DNA from: Candidatus Bathyarchaeota archaeon | GTDB taxonomy: Archaea > Thermoproteota > Bathyarchaeia > Bathyarchaeales > Bathycorpusculaceae | Direction of reading: 5' to 3' | NCBI GenBank assembly: GCA_030672945.1 | Contig: DAOVFL010000063.1 | Coordinates: 1 to 5,853 of the forward strand | Length of the DNA stretch: 5,853 nucleotides | Shown: in pieces, positions 4,228-5,853 of the stretch | Layout of the letters: each line of letters starts with the position of its first letter | How positions within the stretch are numbered: the first letter of the stretch is position 1 | Program-made: the position numbers and the translations under genes | Notes under the pieces: model-generated | The model's input: the letters and a program-made list of their open reading frames with translations, nothing else | Databases searched by the model: none | Told to the model about the DNA's origin: nothing

Positions 4228-5718
4228 ATGCAAGTTATCAAACAAACCAAAAGCATATGCCCCGAATGTTTCAAAGTTCTAGACGCAACAATATACGAAG
4301 ATAACAACAAAGTCTACATAAAAAAGGAATGCCCAGAGCACGGGGAGTTTCAAGACATCTACTGGAGCGACTATGAACAGTACCAACGAGCCGAACAATT
4401 CAGATACGAAGGCGACGGAATGGCAAACCCCAGAACCGAAACAAAGCTAGATTGTCCACTCGACTGCGGCATCTGCCCCCAACACAAATCACACACAGGA
4501 CTCGCCATAATAGACGTAACCAACCGCTGCAACCTCCGCTGTCCTGTCTGCTTCGCCAACGCTGCCGCGGCAGGATACGTCTACGAGCCATCCAAAAAGG
4601 AAATTCAAGCGATGCTGGAAAACTTCAGGCAAAACAAGCCAGTACCGGCCCCAGCGTTACAGTTCTCAGGTGGAGAACCAACGATCCGAAAGGACCTCTT
4701 CGAACTCATACGGATGGCGAAAGAACTGGGCTTCGAACATATAGAGGTCAATACGAACGGTCTACGACTCGCACAGAGCGTGGAGTATTGTCGTGGTCTA
4801 AAAGAAGCTGGCATGAGCACGATCTACCTTCAATTCGATGGCTTGACCCCGGACGTTTACGAGTTCACACGAGGGTGCGATCTGCTAGACAACAAAATGA
4901 AAGCCCTAGAAAATTGTCGAAAAGCAGGGATAGAAAGCATAGTCCTAGTCGTCACGTTAATTAAAGGCGTCAACGACCATCAACTCGGCGACATCATAAG
5001 GTTTGCATTTGAGAATTTTGACATAATTCGATGTGTAAACGTTCAGCCAGTGTCTCTATGCGGTAGACTACCAGAGAAAGAAAGAGCAAAAATGCGCATA
5101 ACTATCCCTGACTTCATGAAACTAGTCGAAGAACAGACTGACGGAAAAATAAAGGTCTCAGACTTCTATCCGGTGCCCACGGTAGTTCCCATTTCCAAGG
5201 CGATCGGCGCTTTGAAAGACAAACGATACGTGGAGTTCACAGCTCACCCTCACTGCGGCATGGCAACATATGTCTTCATCGAAGATGGAGAAATGGTTCC
5301 AATCACTCGTTATGGAAACGTTGAAAAGTTCATTAAAACAATGAAGAAAGTCTACGAAGAGGCTTCGAAGGGGCACAAGAAGCGAGCTAAACTCCTTTTA
5401 ATAGGGGTCTTACGCCACATCAAGTTCGGCCTGCTGAGAAAATATCTTTTGCCGATACTTAGAACAGGAAGTTACGAGTCTCTAGGTGAACTGCACCGAA
5501 AGATGCTTCTTATCTCATCCATGCATTTCATGGACCCATACAACTTTGACTTAGAAAGAGTGCAGCAATGCTGCATACACTATGGCGTACCAGATGGCAG
5601 AATTATCCCATTCTGCACCATGAACTCCATACATAGATCGAAAATTGAAGAACGGCTCGGAATTCCCATAAATGAGTGGCAACAAAAACATAAAAGAGAA
5701 GTCAGTGCGGTGGCATAG
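4228..5718 (+). CDS. tes: Radical SAM protein, tetraether lipid synthase (Tes/MJ0619) family
   Basis: This encodes 496 residues. Tes couples the phytanyl chain ends of archaeal diether lipids into membrane-spanning tetraethers by forming an unactivated carbon-carbon bond. Domains in order: an N-terminal Cys knuckle (C11-P-E-C14, then C35-P-E-H38), a second Cys set (C76-x3-C80-x2-C83), the radical SAM signature C101-NLR-C105-PV-C108, the SAM-binding S147-GGE-P151, NTNG at 175-178, and late cysteines C278, C343, C448, C449 and C463 in the conserved CCIHYGVPDGR...PFCTMN tail. This cysteine-rich layout and length match the Tes family, which carries further iron-sulfur centres and a rubredoxin-like metal site besides the SAM cluster. 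MJ0619 was earlier reported as a pterin methyltransferase, so paralogues with another role are possible. No B12 domain is present, unlike the GrsA/B ring synthases. It is divergent from a TrmB-like regulator and 52 nt before S25e, which has its own promoter. Confidence 0.8.
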   Translation: MQVIKQTKSICPECFKVLDATIYEDNNKVYIKKECPEHGEFQDIYWSDYEQYQRAEQFRYEGDGMANPRTETKLDCPLDCGICPQHKSHTGLAIIDVTNRCNLRCPVCFANAAAAGYVYEPSKKEIQAMLENFRQNKPVPAPALQFSGGEPTIRKDLFELIRMAKELGFEHIEVNTNGLRLAQSVEYCRGLKEAGMSTIYLQFDGLTPDVYEFTRGCDLLDNKMKALENCRKAGIESIVLVVTLIKGVNDHQLGDIIRFAFENFDIIRCVNVQPVSLCGRLPEKERAKMRITIPDFMKLVEEQTDGKIKVSDFYPVPTVVPISKAIGALKDKRYVEFTAHPHCGMATYVFIEDGEMVPITRYGNVEKFIKTMKKVYEEASKGHKKRAKLLLIGVLRHIKFGLLRKYLLPILRTGSYESLGELHRKMLLISSMHFMDPYNFDLERVQQCCIHYGVPDGRIIPFCTMNSIHRSKIEERLGIPINEWQQKHKREVSAVA

Positions 5719-5722
5719 CGTC

Positions 5723-5736
5723 GGAAAGTCTATAAG
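5723..5736 (+). promoter_or_regulatory. Promoter of the S25e gene (BRE and TATA)
   Basis: GGAAAG (5723-5728) followed by TATAAG (5731-5736) fits a BRE plus TATA box. Transcription would start near 5757-5760, leaving a short leader of 11-14 nt that carries the GGTG at 5761-5764, six bases before the ATG. The ribosomal gene is therefore probably transcribed independently of tes. Confidence 0.6.
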
Positions 5737-5740
5737 GTCC

Positions 5741-5753
5741 ATTGTTCTTTTTC
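5741..5753 (+). terminator. T-rich tract after the tes gene
   Basis: ATTGTTCTTTTTC lies 23 nt after the tes stop. Archaeal RNA polymerase stops at T-rich stretches without needing a hairpin, so this may end the tes transcript. It also lies between the S25e TATA box and start, so its composition may simply reflect the promoter. Confidence 0.3.
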
Positions 5754-5770
5754 AAATTCGGGTGTGAAGA

Positions 5771-5853
5771 ATGGGCGGAGGTAAGAAGAAGACCACTCTC
5801 AGGAAGATGGAAAAAGCGCGCACTCGAAAAGGTGCACAAAAGGAAAGCAAACC
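5771..5853 (+). CDS. rps25e: Small-subunit ribosomal protein S25e, N-terminal part (3' end outside window)
   Basis: Twenty-seven codons are visible from the ATG at 5771 before the window ends. The protein begins MGGGKKKTTLRKMEKARTRK, which matches the lysine-rich disordered N-terminal tail of archaeal S25e (typically MGG-KKK-x-TL followed by a basic, Glu-containing helix). S25e sits on the head of the small ribosomal subunit through a winged-helix domain that would lie beyond the window. The start is supported by GGTG six bases upstream and a clear TATA box. Because only the low-complexity tail is seen, the assignment rests on the MGG-KKK-TL pattern, the length of the basic run and the independent housekeeping-type promoter. 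Confidence 0.75.
   Translation, partial: MGGGKKKTTLRKMEKARTRKGAQKESK

Noticed and set aside
4452..4964. A 170-codon open frame on the plus strand inside the tes gene
   Set aside because: Its product is rich in Arg, Ser and Thr with no recognisable domain, while the overlapping tes frame carries all radical SAM motifs. It is an out-of-frame shadow.

Overview
The window looks archaeal. Start signals use GGTG or GGAGG Shine-Dalgarno cores, TATA-type promoter elements sit about 25 nt before the expected transcript starts, and the gene content includes a TrmB-type regulator, a Tes-like radical SAM enzyme, a surface protein with a PEF-type C-terminal sorting signal, and the N-terminus of ribosomal protein S25e. 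S25e is known from TACK and Asgard archaea and is generally missing from Euryarchaeota. Together with the IPEF-type sorting tail and moderate GC content, this suggests a mesophilic TACK archaeon, perhaps Bathyarchaeia. The lineage call is an inference from few markers.

Layout: (a) 1-333 (+) is the C-terminal end of a sugar-1-phosphate nucleotidyltransferase. (b) 362-679 (+) is a small zinc-ribbon protein fused to a DUF4342 domain. (c) 680-1645 (-) is an exported, membrane-anchored cysteine peptidase-like protein of the caspase/legumain fold (clan CD), with a canonical EF-hand calcium loop and a PEF-CTERM-like tail; its stop codon directly abuts that of the zinc-ribbon gene. (d) 1770-2462 (-) is a family 2 glycosyltransferase. 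(e) 2554-3360 (+), divergent from it, is a UbiA-family membrane prenyltransferase. (f) 3385-4128 (-) is a TrmB-like regulator. (g) 4228-5718 (+), divergent from the regulator across a roughly 100-nt promoter region, is a radical SAM protein of the tetraether lipid synthase (Tes, MJ0619-like) family. (h) 5771 to the window end (+) is the start of S25e.

Read together, most of the window concerns the cell envelope: activated sugars (nucleotidyltransferase), sugar transfer (GT2), prenyl transfer to a lipid or quinone-type acceptor (UbiA), membrane-spanning lipid formation (Tes-like), and a surface protease with several N-glycosylation sequons. The genes do not form one operon. The best-supported regulatory unit is the TrmB/tes divergent pair, with a TATA-like element readable on both strands and a 13-nt inverted repeat over the predicted tes transcript start. 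I saw no tRNA, rRNA, CRISPR array or insertion sequence.
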